Shown here piece after piece: positions 49,101 to 62,806 of a DNA stretch of 64,000 bases. Location: the NCBI GenBank assembly GCA_025345505.1, contig JANVCC010000072.1, positions 1,838,451 to 1,902,450 of the forward strand, in the 5' to 3' direction. Position numbers and translations under genes: made by a program. A model generated the notes under the pieces. It did not search any database and was not told the DNA's origin. It saw only the letters and a list, made by a program, of their open reading frames with translations. Origin of the DNA: Todiramphus chloris collaris. Lineage: Eukaryota; Chordata; Aves; Coraciiformes; Alcedinidae. The number at the start of each line of letters is the position of its first letter. The stretch's first letter is position 1.

Positions 49101-52100
49101 TCGCAGAGACGAATGGGTGAAGTTTGTGCTGTTTGCCAGGTACAGGGCAGCTCTGCAAGGGCACGGTGTGTTACAGGCCCTACACAGGCAGCGTAGTCTT
49201 ACAATCCGTTTTCAAGTTGCAAAGCACATGGAGAGGTTTGTTTCTTGGAGATATCTGTCAAACTGAAGCAAAGCCGGTGGATTTCACTCAAACAAATGGC
49301 TTTTGTGTACGTGCTGTTGGCTAAGTTCAGATTTTAGCTCCCCAAGGAAAATCTGGAATAATCCCATTGAAGGGCTCGGGGTTTAAGGCGGCGTCTCCTG
49401 GCGGTGTGTGGCCGTTGCCTCTGCTCTCACGGGGAGGAACGCCTCTGTCGGGACGGACCGGCTGTGGCAGGCATTGCCCTGCTTCACAGGGCCTGACCCC
49501 AGCTGAGGATCAGGCTCTACGTGACTTTGGTGCACGCCAGGTTTTCCCGTGGCACGGCAGCAAGTGCTGCGCGCGGTATTTTGAGCAGCGGGTTGAGAGG
49601 ATTAGCGACAAGCAGCAGCATTGTGCGGGGAGCATTCCCCCGCCGCGATGCACGGGGATTTAGGTATGTAACTCCTGATGCAGCTGCATAATAGACACAA
49701 GAAAATGGGTTTGCATCAGTCCTTAATACCTTGTCCAGCTGCCATCCCTGGAAAGCACCGCTCGGCTCTGCAGAGAGCCACTGCAGCCCACGGGGTAAGC
49801 AGGGTCAGACCGGAGCCGTGCTCTCCAAGTGCTGGGTGCAGATGTGATGGGGTGGGGATGTTGAACCCCTCCTTGAACCCCCTACTCCCCAGACACAGCT
49901 GCCCTGAGAGCCAGTCTGGTCCTACAGGGAGAAGAAAACTCTTGGAAAAAAAAAAATGTCTGTGCTCCTCAGTGAGAATTTCTGTATTTAAATGGTGGTC
50001 TTGCAATTTCTTTAATACTTACCAAGGCCTTGTCAAGTGACCAGGATCCCTGCCCAGCCACCCAGCCGTTTCATCCTTTTAATTCAGGTTAATGCTCCAA
50101 AGAAGTGCTGTGCTTATCCCTGTTACGCAACCGCCTGTCGGGCCACCCTGCCGGACGCCGTGCAGGGTCTGCGTACCTGATCGTACTAGCAACTCTGCTC
50201 AAAACTAGTAAGGTCCTGATGATGTTTACACCATGTTGATTTATTTTATGAAACAAATGAAGATCATTTCTCAAGGCTAGAAGATGTAAAAATGTCTAGG
50301 TCAGGACCACGTTGTGTTTATACTGTTTTGAGGCTGTGGCTGTAGCTTATTCTAATTCTTCTGCTCTTTATCTTTTTTTGCTTTCCTCACTAAGACCTGC
50401 TGTCTTACAGTTATTTTTGTTTAATGGCTAGCGGTGTATGAAGAGATTTTAAAAGACAAGCAGTGAATGTGCTACTCATTGTCTGAACTTCCTCAGCTTT
50501 TAAAGAATGCAGCCTGCCTCCTCCCTCTCCTCTTCCTCAACTCTCCAGCTGCTGACGTTTGCTCAGCACACTCGTGGCTTGACAGATTCCTTCTTCTTAC
50601 AAGGTAGAGCCCCAAATTCCTGCTACTTGTGTGGGATTTAGAGGAGGAGGAGGTGTGGAAGGGCTTTCATCTCCCTGGCAGCATCCTCCATCTCCTTCTC
50701 CTTTCAAACCCATTGCTACTCTTCTGGCAGCAACCACCAAGGAGCTCTGGTTGGGGCCCCTTTCTTTGCATTTAAGGTGCATGAAAGAAAAACGGAGCCC
50801 AGTGGTTGGCAAGGTGGTTTGGTGCCACACATTGAAACTTGCCGGAGTCTAATTCGCAGGGTGAGGAGAGCTCCTCAGGTGTGCAGCGAGCGGGCTCCTC
50901 GGTGCTCACCCACTCCTCCTCATGGGAGGGTTTTGTACACAGCTATGTTCGTGGTCTGCAGTTTCCACACCGCTGCTGAGTCGAACATAGTAGAGTGAAA
51001 AGATTTTCCTGCAAACATCTTCACATTTCAGGAAGACTTTGCCACTGTATTTTGAAAAACACAACAGCTGCTCTGCCCAGCTTGTGGCCTCGCTCTCAGA
51101 CCTTTCTTTCAACTTACAAACCCTTACATTTCTTTTCCCCCAGCAGCAGAGACACCAGCACAGCAAATTTAAGGCTGCTGATAACAGACTTGCTTTTCTT
51201 AGTTACCCTTCTTGGGCCTCTCAGATGCGGCTTGTGAGCTCCCGGGGCAGAGAGCTCCGGCAGGGCCTGCAGGAGCAGGCTGCACATCCCGGAGCAGCAG
51301 CAGGCCTTCTCTCCATCAGCACCTGAGACGGATGGGTGTCAAACGCGACGGTTGAACGGGCTACACTCATTCAGAAACTCAGTTTACTTCCTCAAACTTT
51401 GCATTGCAAGCACGCCCTGAGCTTTTCCCAGGCTGTCCAGACTGAGATAAGAGCTTTTGCTGAAGGATGAATAAGCATAGTTTTGAGTCTGTAAAGAGAA
51501 CAACAGCCAACAGGAAAGGAAAAAAAAAAAAAAAGAAAGTGTGGGAAGCAATGTTTTATTTTTAAATGGTTGAAGTGTGAATATGCTCAGTTATAGGAAG
51601 ACTGTCAAAAATACAGAGAGGGACTCGGTGGTGTTAGCCCACTGAAACTCTCCTGCCCTCTCCCACCTACTTCTATTCCTGGCTAAAATACAGCACAAGC
51701 CATCAGGCAGCAGGGGGAGAGGGGTGTTCCTCCTGTCCCTCCTGGGACCTGTGCTACAGCCGGCATGGAGACTCCTGGTCTCTCTTTCTTTGCCATACAT
51801 TATATCCAGCTCCCCTGCAGACTGGAAGGAGATTTCTGGTGGCAACCTGCACCAAGGTTCAGCCTTAGCTTCCAGCAGGGGCAGAAGGCACTACCAGCTC
51901 TTCAGAGAATCCTCCCAGGCCTGTGTTTATGTCATTCATTCGAGCGTGGCTGGAGAAAGACAGGAAAATATTTCATTTCAGACAAGTTAATGAACTCCCA
52001 TTTTCAGCCCTCAGTCCTTTAAATAGCAGTACAGGAAATGTGAGTAACTTGCAACATCTGATGGAAAAGGAAAATAGCTGCTTCATTCTTTTATGGCCTG

Positions 52101-53366
52101 TTACTCTATTGAACAATGACGTGAGAACGTGTTGGGACAAACCTGATGAGGTGCTCTCTGCCGGGAGGTGCCTATTAGGTTGTTTGTTTTTCCCCTTTTT
52201 AAAGGTGTCATTTGCCTTATGATGGATCCTGAAAATACCTGAGGTAACCACATGCCCGGCGCTGGCTGAGAACCCTGAGCAGTGAATTGTTATTGCAAGG
52301 TCAGAGAAACAATTTGACATCTGGAAATTATTCACTTTACAAACATATTCTTTATAAAGAAGTAATGCCCTCCAGGTTTTAGGAGGGATTTCCAATATGC
52401 CATGAGGGAAAAAACTGTCTTGCAAAAGCAGAGCGATTAAAGAGTTTAGCTTACGCTAGCAGCCCTGGCACGAAGCACCGAGCTGGGTATTCTGGGTGCT
52501 GAGACTGCTGACGTCTGCGTCACTGTATCCTCCTGTGCCCAGGAGACTGGGGAGCTGTGGCACCCACATCACCCCGCAGATCAGATGGACCCCAAGACCT
52601 TCTCACCCTCGACTGCATGAGCAATTCCAATCCAGAATGTTCTTTTTGCAGCTACCCGGGACAGATATATTTTACTGCTCTTCAGGACACGGGGAGACTC
52701 TTTTGCACCACTCTCCTTTTTCATACTTTAATTGTTTCCAGCCTTCATTGCTGGAATTGAACTAAATATATAACTGACATGGAAAAAAAAATAACAAAGA
52801 GTGGTGTTTCAGACACATGGGGGAAGATGCAACTAAAAGCCTGCTTTAAAGTGCTTCCAGGTCTCAGTCTTAGCTTGGATAAATTGTGAGAAAATCTGAA
52901 CTAATTTTGCAGTATACTCTGAGGAAGACAGAAGAAATGAGAGTCATCATTCGTAGAAAAATCAATGCAGAAGATGCTACGTTTTTGTGTTAACTCTTCA
53001 TTTCAGCCACCCAGCAGCAGTATTGATTGAATGGTGCCCTGCTGCCCTTCGGGCTCAGGGCAGGTGGATTTCCGAAGATATACACAGGGATCAAAAGGAA
53101 ACTTGGCTTCATGTGCTAACGAGCAACCCATCACACTGCAAAGAAGGTTTTGAAGCTACTTATCTTTCACTTGTAAACAAGCCACCTCACTGATTCAAAG
53201 CATGCAAAGCAATGCTGCAACAACTTTTTTGTCTCAAGTGCTGGAACCAGAGCTGTGCCAGCTCCGATACAGAACCTAAACTCTAAAAATTAAACAAGAT
53301 ATCACAGTGTGTAGTAGGATTCAGGAGAGGCTTCTATTTCTTTAGGGCTAATGAGACCAGTAACTC
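49101..53366. other. Intergenic region, fourth part
   Basis: No gene is recognised. There is an A run near 51520-51535. The segment at about 52.25-52.42 kb is free of repeats and AT-rich with an ATTGTTAT motif. It could be regulatory, but nothing supports a specific call. Confidence 0.5.
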
Positions 53367-53922
53367 TGTCCCAGTTTAGGGTCAGGGTGGCCCCTTAGAC
53401 CCCCCCCTCCCTCCCCAGAGGGGAAGAGAAAGGGAATAAGGGAGAGAGACTCAGCGATTAGAAAAGGAAACTAGAGCAACTTTAATGAAAAGGAAAATAA
53501 TAATAATAAAAATGGAATATATACAAATATATACAAACCCAGTATGGAACCCGACCCCCCTGGTGGCAATTCCATCACCATCACCACTGATGCTGTGGAG
53601 CAGGCACTGGGGCAGTCCCAGACCGGGCCCAGGCTCAGACGGGAGCTGTGTTATTTCGGATAACCGGCTCCAGGATATGATCTCTTCCTAAGCCCATCTA
53701 CGTACAGCAAGTTGTCCCCTGGTTACGCTGATCTGAATGGTCTTCCCAGGAAGGGCCAGGCAGCTGTCAGGGTCTGCTGGAGCAATTTATACACTTTCTT
53801 ACCAGCATCCTGAGCAGCTCGCTCTGCCTGGAGAAGGAGCTCGCTGCTAAATTCAACCTTCCTGTCTCTGGCAGCAGCTTCCCCCTTCCTGTGCAAGCTG
53901 TTTACTCGGGGCAGTCAGGACA
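53367..53922 (-). mobile_element. Solo LTR-like repeat, inverted relative to the 7.0 kb copy
   Basis: Bases 53403-53652 match the reverse complement of 7473-7707 closely, including the repeated TATATAC segment, the AAT-rich stretch and the CACTGATGCTGTGGAGCAGG block. The outer ends, TGTCCCAGTTT on the left and GTCAGGACA on the right, give a TG...CA element with a short imperfect inverted repeat, as expected for an LTR. The 5' half differs from the other copy, so a different subfamily is likely. No target-site duplication or viral coding region is seen. The ends are approximate. Confidence 0.55.
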
Positions 53923-56744
53923 AGGGCTTCCGAGCACAGTCAGTTTAATTACTATCACAGGTACTGCATTGTTTTACAGTAAGGCCATCTTGCCTGCCTT
54001 TAAGTAGAGATTGACAGTGCTGGGGGTAATTTCTAGACATCCTACCACCAGTCAAGAGCTAGTTAACATTTTTTTCCCCTCTGTAGACAACCAGATTTTT
54101 AAAGAGATGTATTTAAGGTGCTTGTAGCTAGAATACTATGCGTTTATTTGACCGGTATGGAAAATGTTTTCTTCCTCTCTGCCTCCTAGTTCTTTAGTAT
54201 AAGTGCTGAGGCTCTAGGGGTTTCAGTTTCACTAAACTCTTATGAAAGATTTCAAGATCATTTGTTTATATTTGAATAATAGTTATAAACCACTGGCTAA
54301 GAGCATTTTAGCAGCCCAGAATATTGTAGCTCTTACGTTGAAATATAACACCTGACCATAGTATCTAACCATCATATCTGACTATCTTATCTCTTGTACC
54401 TAAAACCTACAACCAAGAAACAGGTTTCAAAATACTGCAGGAAACCTTGCTCACAAATCTTAGAGGAAAACCCCCAAACCCAAAGGAACTATACTCGTGT
54501 TGCAGTGTGGAAGCAAGCAGGTGCCCTCAGATGACATCCAAGCTGTGCTTGGTCCTATTTACTCAGCTTTTTGTTCAACTTTTCCTTTTTGTTCAGTATT
54601 TCTCCTATTAGAAGGAAGTCAGTAAAAAATGAAGTGTTAGATCACTCACCTATGGTGTAACTAGGCTAAATTTAGCTGATACTCCACATTTTACTGGTAA
54701 AATAAGCAAACTCTGGTCTCACGCTTTAGATATGTTTGTGCTTCTAGTTAAAAGCACCTCATCGCTTCTACAGAAATGGACACAACTTCCCTGGCTATCA
54801 GAGATAACATCTACTTCCATCCACTACAAACCTACTTTGTACACTCACACATACTGGATTCCCAAAGAAACAAGAGTTCAGGGGGTGAGACTTCCCTGAA
54901 ACCTTAGCTGTGCCTCGAGGCCGATGTCCGGCTGGATGCAGGTCTCTGGTCAGTTCTTACTGCCCTTTCTGAGGCTGTGCTGCAGCACCTCTGCTCTCCA
55001 TGATTTTCCTACATAGACTGCAGAAAATGTTTTGGTATTTCTAAATCTTGACCTTTTACCATTTCCTTTTTAAGTTCTCTCACCTTTCCACACCTTGGGT
55101 GATGCGCTGTAGACATTTTTCTTTGAGCGTTGGAAGATCCTAACGTACAGAACCTCCTCTTGCCAACATTGCTTAGCAACATTTTCAGGGAAGATTAATT
55201 TGGGCAGAGTGAAATGTAAATCGTCAGGCAATTTAGTTTTTCCACTGATCTTAGTATAAGATAAACATACATATGTATACCTACATACACACAAAGGGAC
55301 AGGTTTTTTATGCTGCTTTAGCCGACAGCTGAAACAGTTAATCTGCTTCAGTATTGGTCAGAGACCATTTAAGGACCATGTGGATGAATTCGAACAAAAA
55401 TCAGCTGGAGTTACCCCACTTACCATCACGTGAGTAGGAGACAAATGCAAGAAGCCTGAATGTAAACCTTCCTTACTGCACAAAAAAGAAGTATGAGCTT
55501 GAATTGAAGAACAAGCCTGGACTGTCACAGTCAGCGGTGTTGATCTGCCCTCTGCAGACGAGAGTGTATCATCACATTTTACCCCCAAAATTGAAGCACA
55601 TCTAACACAACCCAATAGAAGCTGGCAATGTGAATCCAACACACAGGGGCTCTGCCTTCTGAAGTTGCCCTGTGACACTGCAAGTCATAAATAAGTCAGG
55701 AGCACTCCTGGGTGTTTGCTGTGTGCTCTCCCCATGTCCGCACTGCCCACTGAGGCTGGGAAGCGATCACTGCCTGAACAGAACCAACATTCCAAATGGA
55801 GTACAGGAAATACCTCTATCTTTACCTAATGTATGCCCTGCAGCATTTCTTCATGAAGGGGAAAAAGTTTTGTTCCAATTCCCATATGTAGAAAAACTAC
55901 ATCCTGGGACTAAGAACGGTTTTGTACAGCACGATCAGGGGGCAGCACACGCTGTGATGTCGCTGTTTGTACCGGGAGCGGAGAGGTGCAGCAACACACA
56001 AATTCAGCAAGAGAGGAGCCACTTCATTCATTACTAACCCCGTTTTCTATCCCCTAGCCCCACAGGGCGATGGGTCAGTGATCACCCATCTCCTGGGGTG
56101 AGTGGCTAAAGTCCTACAGCACCCATTGCAAAATATTTTTCCAACGGACCGTAAACAGAACTCAGCAAAACACCAGGTGTGGGTCCAGCTTACAAAACAC
56201 AGCCTACTGTTTCTCACAACACTGGTGAGAAAGGCAGGACTCTCACCGAATATTGTGAGACCCTGAGACAATCCCTCTGCTAGCAGCTTTTCAGCATCCA
56301 CACTGTGAGTCCTTGATTGATCTCCCTCTTTGAAGTGACCAGTATGAACACCAGTGAAACCTGCCTCGACTGATACACACAGATACCAGCACCCCACTCT
56401 GCAAGCAGCTTACCTCTATGCCCCCGCTTCCACAGCAGCTGGCTCCACCTTTTATCCTGGGTAAGCATCCAAGAAATGTGGTAATGCATCCACCTTTATG
56501 AGCTCTCTATAATTGAATGTGCTCTCCTCATGTTATCTGGTAAAGAATGTTAAAGCTCATTTGATTCTCAGGTATTTGCTGCATCCACACTGATGTGAGA
56601 AAACGTACACACCAGTACTTATTTTCTATGAGTGTTTTTGTAGCAAGGGCATTTCATAACCCTTCTGGCAGAGAAAACATGGTCCTACATCATTTTTATA
56701 AGGCTTCTCTTGGATAGGAACTACATAAGAGAACAAAAAATTCA
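53923..56744. other. Intergenic region before the CFAP418 3' end
   Basis: This is AT-rich sequence without recognisable genes or repeats on either strand. Short open frames here lack family features. Part of it may be transcribed if CFAP418 or PLEKHF2 transcripts run longer than the signals suggest. Confidence 0.5.
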
Positions 56745-56764
56745 GATTTGTTCCAACTTTTTGT

Positions 56765-56770
56765 TTTATT
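56765..56770 (-). terminator. CFAP418: Candidate poly(A) signal for CFAP418
   Basis: On the minus strand CTTCAATAAAAC is followed, about 25-45 bases on, by a T-rich and GT-containing stretch (TTTTTTGTTCTC). That is the usual arrangement of a cleavage site and its downstream element. Confidence 0.4.
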
Positions 56771-58250
56771 GAAGTTTTGACATTTGAAAACCACTTTCCT
56801 CAGAGCACACGGGCCAAGTCCCAGCCATTGTGAGTGCTCCTTTCCTCCACCCCGGACAGGCTGGTCTGTCTCTGATGACGGTGTCACACAGCAACAAAAG
56901 TACATGGTTGGGTCTTGTGCAAAAAGGATCTGGCAGGGAGAAAAATTTGCCTCTGCAGCTCCCAGCACAGGCCTTCTCCTATTGTGTGACTACCGCATGT
57001 GTTGGTTACATGACCCAAAGACTCACGTGTCAGGAAACAAGAGAAGTGAGCAGTCTTTCAGCAAGTGGCAGCTTCCAGTGCCCAGTGTTTGCACAACACC
57101 TCCAGTACAATGGGTGCTCAGAAAAAAAAAATCTTCATTCCATTTTATACAGTGCAGAGCTTGCAATATGTAATGCTATTCTGCTTCTTTACATTAAATT
57201 TTATGGCAAGGCAAGATCCTTAATAACTTTTCTGAGCTGTATCCAGCATCTGGGTTGAGCACCTTCATTTCTTAGCAGGTGAAACAAGTGAGATACAGTC
57301 AAAACAGCACATGAAAATTTGATAAAGCAAAGCTATAAAAATGCACTGTGTGCATCTGAATTGGATTCCTGTCCAGAAGTGCTTCAGGAACAGGGATTTA
57401 GAAAAGCTGGTATGACATTAACCCACTGACTGCACCGAGTGAAGGCTTTTGCATGGGTTTTCATTTTGTCACCCTTCCTTGCTTTTGGTTTGTTGAGGGA
57501 TCTGCTGCAGACTAATGCTACAGGCTAGAAAATTTCCAAGCACGTCACCTAAGCAAAATGAACGTCTCAAGTTTTCAGCTTGACCATTTCACAAACAGAA
57601 ATGGTATTATTACTTCCAAAGCCTAAAAAAAGAGAAGAAAACAATGGTCACATTTATACTTGGCAAGACTGTTCTCCAGTACTTCCATCGCCAACCTTGG
57701 GATGGCAAGACTTGCATTCTTCAACAGAATTCTTTCCACAATCCCCGTTACCTGGGATAACTGACACGGAGGTTTTGCTTCAGGCCCGGGCTGCTTCCAG
57801 CAAACCTTGTGCAATCTTACAGTACCTTCAGCAAATGAACATTCAAGCTCTAATTTTACCTTTCTTTACACTGGTTCCTTTGGAGGACTTTGGAGTAGTT
57901 TGTAACACGTAACTGAAGAAAGCAAAGGAAGGGAAATCAAATACTTAATACCAAGCCTCTTCCAACAAAATAGTTGTATTTAATGACACAGTAACTGTTC
58001 TCAGATCTAGAAACATTCTAAATTCTGTCATGAAAACCAATACAATAAGCAATATTTCTGCACCTATTGACAACTTCCCTTGGACAAAGAGCTGCCTTAT
58101 CCCCCCATTCTCACCAAGGCCAGAAACAAAGTAGCTTGAATAAACATGGTGATTTCAGAGGAATGCTCAGCTTTCCACAAACATTTACCAATACAGATTG
58201 TCTTCTAACACTTTCAGTGCTTGGAGTGTGGTGGGGTATTTTATTTTTTT

Positions 58251-58268
58251 TATATATATATATATATA
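58251..58268. repeat. (TA)9 microsatellite flanked by T runs
   Basis: An uninterrupted TA repeat with poly-T on both sides is visible. It is a simple repeat and likely variable in length. Confidence 0.85.
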
Positions 58269-60794
58269 TTTTTTTTTTAATCACCTACACCTTTCAGCCT
58301 TAGTGGTGTTAGTGATACAGTCACCTGACAACAATCTCTACCCAGAAGGAGAGCTCTCTTTCTACAACTCTCCAGGCTAGAAGACCAAGGGATGAGGTGA
58401 CCTAGGAGAAATGCTGACTAATGTTGTCAATAGATACCGGTGTTAATCCTTTTTACTTCTACGCTGTTAAGTCCTTGTGTCTCAGTTCCTTCCTAGCCTC
58501 CACTTCTCAAGTGCTGCAGGCTGTCTCCTTGTCATAAAAATAACTGGATCGGCTGTCTTCAACTTTTCTTTCTTCATGAGTTGCTCCACACGCTTGTTAG
58601 TGCCAACTGTCCAGAGGAGGTGACTATTTCTGTTGTTTAAACACGGTGCAGGAGATGTGCTCCTTTTCCAAGTCACAAACGACTCAGTCTAATGAACTGA
58701 GAGGGGTGTTAGGATTTTCTGTTTCCTGCTCGCTAGCTGGAAGCCCAACTTGCTCCTTACATTGTGGTACAAGTCCCAAGGTCCCAAGAGCATCCTATGG
58801 GGCTACTTAATCATCAGGTTCAAGTAGCCTTGGAATGGGCAAGCCAAGGGAGCTTTGCACTTTCTAAAATGCATTCTTCTTCAAAAAGAAGACTAGAAAT
58901 TAAGTTTCTTCTCTACAGCTTGTTCATAAATGACATACTACTGGCTTCTTCTCTTAACATGAGCACTGATGTTCTCTGGGAGGGGAAATCACTCAGATCT
59001 GAAAAGAACCCAGGAACACTCACTGCTTGCAGTCCACATTGAGGGTATCTCTTCACAAAGGACAGGAAGGTAAGCAGACCTCTCCCAGTAGCTGACTGCG
59101 CATTAATCAGCTGGTCTCTGAGTCCTTCTGTCTCTTGAACCTGCAGTTTTAGAGTTTAGTCATTCAAACTTCAGCCCAAAACACCAAATGCCTTGAAATC
59201 AATGTGTGACCCTAAATATGTCTGTGCCATTATGCCAGGTAGCACCTCTCCAAAGCCAACTCACCTGTGAACCTACCAGCACTGCTGCATGTGGCAGTGG
59301 AGCACCCGTTCTAGAGCTGTGTGCGTAAGCGCTGCCGGGCCTGCCAGCCACACCACTGCTCCTCGGCAGGTTCTAAAAGCCACTCGAAGGTGAGCAGGGG
59401 GCAGAGGACCTGCTGCTTCTGCTCACTACCGGGGTCTGCTCTTTCAGAGGGATACAGCCCAAGCGACAGATGACCACGATCTGATGATGATGATGATGAG
59501 AGATGATCTCTAGAGGAAAGGTCGTGCAATTGTTTTGGAAAGCTCAGAAAAAGAATAAAAGTACAGATTAGGGCCATAAAAAAGAAACGGCTCTGTGTAG
59601 CTAGAACTGCATAAAGTAATTCTGAATCTATCTGTGCAGTATCACATACTGCATAGCAAAAACACTGACAGACTTCCCATTTTGAGACACTTTCCAACAT
59701 AGCAATTGCCAGGACTGGTAATCCTCTCCTTCCTCTCTGTCCACCTAAAATCCAACTCCATCTCCTGTGTTTTTTATACATAAGGAAAAGAAAGAGCATG
59801 AACTACAGTGACATTAACTGTAATCAAGCCAATTCACCAAGTAACGTGATCCTGGAAGTAGTTTTACGATGCTACTGGGGGAAGGATGTGTGTCGAAACA
59901 CAGCTACACTTTCTGAACATGTAGTATTTTGAAGTGAAGCTGAAGCTGAAAAAAACCCAAATCCGAATGCCAGTGGGAATATGTATTTTCTCACTCTTAA
60001 AAGCCTGAGCCTTTTTCCTCTTGAAAATATTGATAAAGAGTCATATACTCTTCAGAATGTTTTTTAAATTCCACACTATTTAATAACTGCACAATATGTT
60101 GTTCACCTCTTGCAGTGAAGGCTGAAGGGAAGTCCAAGAAATCCACGGTGGTAGAAGTCTTTAGTCAGCAGAAAGTGCTTTGAAAAAAGCAGTAGAAACT
60201 GGAAGAATATTTCCAGAACCTGCATTTTTTGGCTACTGGTGGGTAAAAGAAAGTGAAGTTTTGGGGTGTGCAGAAACCCCCGAGGTGAGAGCTGATCTCG
60301 CAGTAATTTTTTAAGAGATCTACAACCACTTGCTCATTAACAGCTGTGAGCAAAGCAGAACAGCAGTATTCATTTCCACGCAGAAATTCATATGCTTGTG
60401 TGTCATGGCTGCATCCCAAGCCACCACTCTGAGTCCAAGATTCTGCAGACATGGGAAATGAGGCTCTCTACAAGACAGGAGGAACAGTCTCAAGGTGCTT
60501 TACCCTCAATCTCTCCATTTCCTCTTCCTTTCTTTAACAATGCTCAGTATGAGCTTTAACCTCACTTAGCTTCCAGAAAGCCTCCAGATTTGTTGTTTCT
60601 TCTAATAATTCAACTCCCCACATTGCTTGCAAGACAGTTAAACTGAAAAAAAAGCTTTCAGATTGCAGTTTGGGTGTTAATCTATTTTTAGATACAGGTA
60701 TTCAGGTTTCCAGCTCTTCTCAGAAAACCGTGTGGGAAACAAACGGAGTTTATGACCCGTTTCCACACACGTAGGTACCACACACAAGAGGATC

Positions 60795-60954
60795 TCATCC
60801 TGCATGTTTGCCACAAACCCAGCGAAGCTGCTGCTCTGTTTGGAGGTCAGTTAACTCAGTGATGGATCTCCAGCTGCACTGACAAGCATATGCTCGTGCT
60901 CCTTTCCTCGTTATCATCTTCGCTCTTAGTTTCCTGAGCTCAGGCATGTTGTTC
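60795..60954 (-). CDS. CFAP418: CFAP418 last coding exon (C-terminal 52 residues and stop)
   Basis: After the acceptor TTGATTGGCAG|G the minus strand encodes [14 protein letters not shown], then [16 protein letters not shown], then [17 protein letters not shown], and stops with TGA two residues later. This is the conserved C-terminus of CFAP418 (C8orf37), a small protein of ciliary base and photoreceptor inner segment needed for photoreceptor outer segment discs. Loss in humans causes cone-rod dystrophy, retinitis pigmentosa and a Bardet-Biedl form. Residues matching human disease sites Arg177, Gln182 and Trp185 lie in the [10 protein letters not shown] block and are unchanged. The first base completes an Arg codon split with the previous exon (phase 2). 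It converges on PLEKHF2, as in human. Confidence 0.93.
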
Positions 60955-62806
60955 CTGCCAATCAAAGAAATTCAGTTTACGATCACGCTTGGTTTTTTTT
61001 CTTTAAAAATAAAATAAAACAAATTCACAAGGCCATTTCAATTCAGGAGAGCTCTTCAGGACATTTACTGTTACAAATGATTTTAGGGATATGTTTAAAT
61101 TCTGTTTTGAAGACAATCCTTCCCTGAGAGCAGCCTCGGTGAATAGCTGCTGTATTCTCAGATCAACTGAGAATGCAACGTTTTTGTAAGCAATGGTCTC
61201 TGTTGGGTTTACAGACCCTGTGTCAGTCTCCAGAGAAAGAGCTGGGGAGAAAACCAGGTAGAGTTAATTCTCGTGTTAGGAATTTATCCAAAAATGTAGT
61301 TATTTATCAAACTTACTGTAAAAATCCCTATGCAGAATGGGTACAACGAGAGAGCGAAACTTTCGTCAGGCACTGTTACTCAGGATTGTTGTTAAGACCG
61401 TAAGAGAGAACAATGTAAACCAAACCACAAATAATTCCTGTGCAAGCATCAGCCACAACAAATGAAAAATCAGCATGGGTGTAATTAAATTGTTTCAGAA
61501 ACAAGATGAAATTTAACATTTTAACTCTCTCTGCTCTTACGACTTTCTTACAGCCATCAGTTACTGACCACGGAATTGCCCAAAAGCAACATTACCCAGC
61601 CCAGCTAAATAAAGAAACCCCAACACAAACATCAAAGGAAAGGAAATGTTTAATCTGAAAGTTTGCTTTTTCAAATTCAGGTTAGCCAAGATAAATAGCT
61701 AGATATCTTGCTAAAGGTTACAGACTTTAATCAATGTTACAAGTACCTGATAATAATGCCTTTCCTATCTTTTCTTTTTTCAATCGATTTTGAGATATCA
61801 GAACCAGAATAATTTAGATTTTGAGTAAATAAAGAGTCATATTTTTATTTAACCCTTCCAGCTACCAAACTCATCTCAGGGCACTAGTGCAGCTCTGTAT
61901 TTTTAACGCTGCCTTAAATAATGGGAAAATAAGATTTGTATTCAAAGAAAAATACCTGTTTTGAAACTGGAAGGAAAATACAGGAAAAAACTAACATGTA
62001 ACACAAGAAAAATAATTGAAATGGAGATGATGTATCCATTACTGTCCTGCTCCAGCTGTCACACCACCACACCCAAGGCCAAGCACACCCTCTGACACAC
62101 ATCTACCACCTCCACAAGTTAACAGGCACGTACAGAGACTTTACTACAGTAAGAGGAATCCAAATTCATTGCCTACAACATCATCCTTCACTAAGTCTTG
62201 GCATTAGATACAGGTTAGAGAAACTGGCAATAAGAACTTAATTTTAAGTCCTCAAAAAGAACTGAAATAATTAAAGACATCACAATATAAGAAGAAAACA
62301 AAAATCCCTCCCCTCCATCTAATCAAACCTTGCTGCAAAAAGAGGTCTGTTAAGAAATGGAACTACTTGATTTTCATCTAACATGACAGCATACTGGAAA
62401 GAAGAAAATCTGCAACGTGGTGAAACAGTCACCGTCTGTATGACTGAAGGTAGGGTGAGAAGTATGTGCTGAACAGTCTGCATTCATTTTGTAGACATCC
62501 TCCAATGGCACACCAGAGGCCAACCCATCACACAGATTATCTGCTTATTTCAGCAGTAAAGTTGCCTTTTGATCCATGAAATGGGAATTCTTTTTAAAAG
62601 CAGAGAAGGAGAGTGATGGGGAAAGAAACAGAAAGCCATGAAAACAGATTATTGCACCCCTCTCCCTGGAGACCTTTTCACCTGATCACCAAACAGGCTG
62701 CACACATCCTCCGTTGTAGGTACACTAAGGACTTTTCATCTTTCCTGTTCTATCAAACCCCAAAGCACAGTAGCACAATTCTACTGCCAAACCCACTCAG
62801 ACATAC
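60955..62806 (-). other. CFAP418: CFAP418 intron between the last two coding exons
   Basis: The minus strand donor TTCAG|GTATGT and acceptor TTGGCAG|G bound the intron, which is phase 2. It holds AT-rich sequence without recognisable genes or repeats. Confidence 0.85.

Larger units (their letters stand above)
56745..60794 (-). other. CFAP418: Possible long 3' UTR of CFAP418
   Basis: Downstream of the CFAP418 stop codon on the minus strand no other gene is seen for 4 kb. The best poly(A) signal is at 56765-56770. Nearer alternatives are an ATTAAA near 60.08 kb, an ATTAAA near 57.98 kb and an AATAAA in AT-rich repeat sequence near 58.24 kb. The true end may therefore be much closer to the stop codon. 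A TA microsatellite at 58251-58268 lies inside. Confidence 0.35.
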
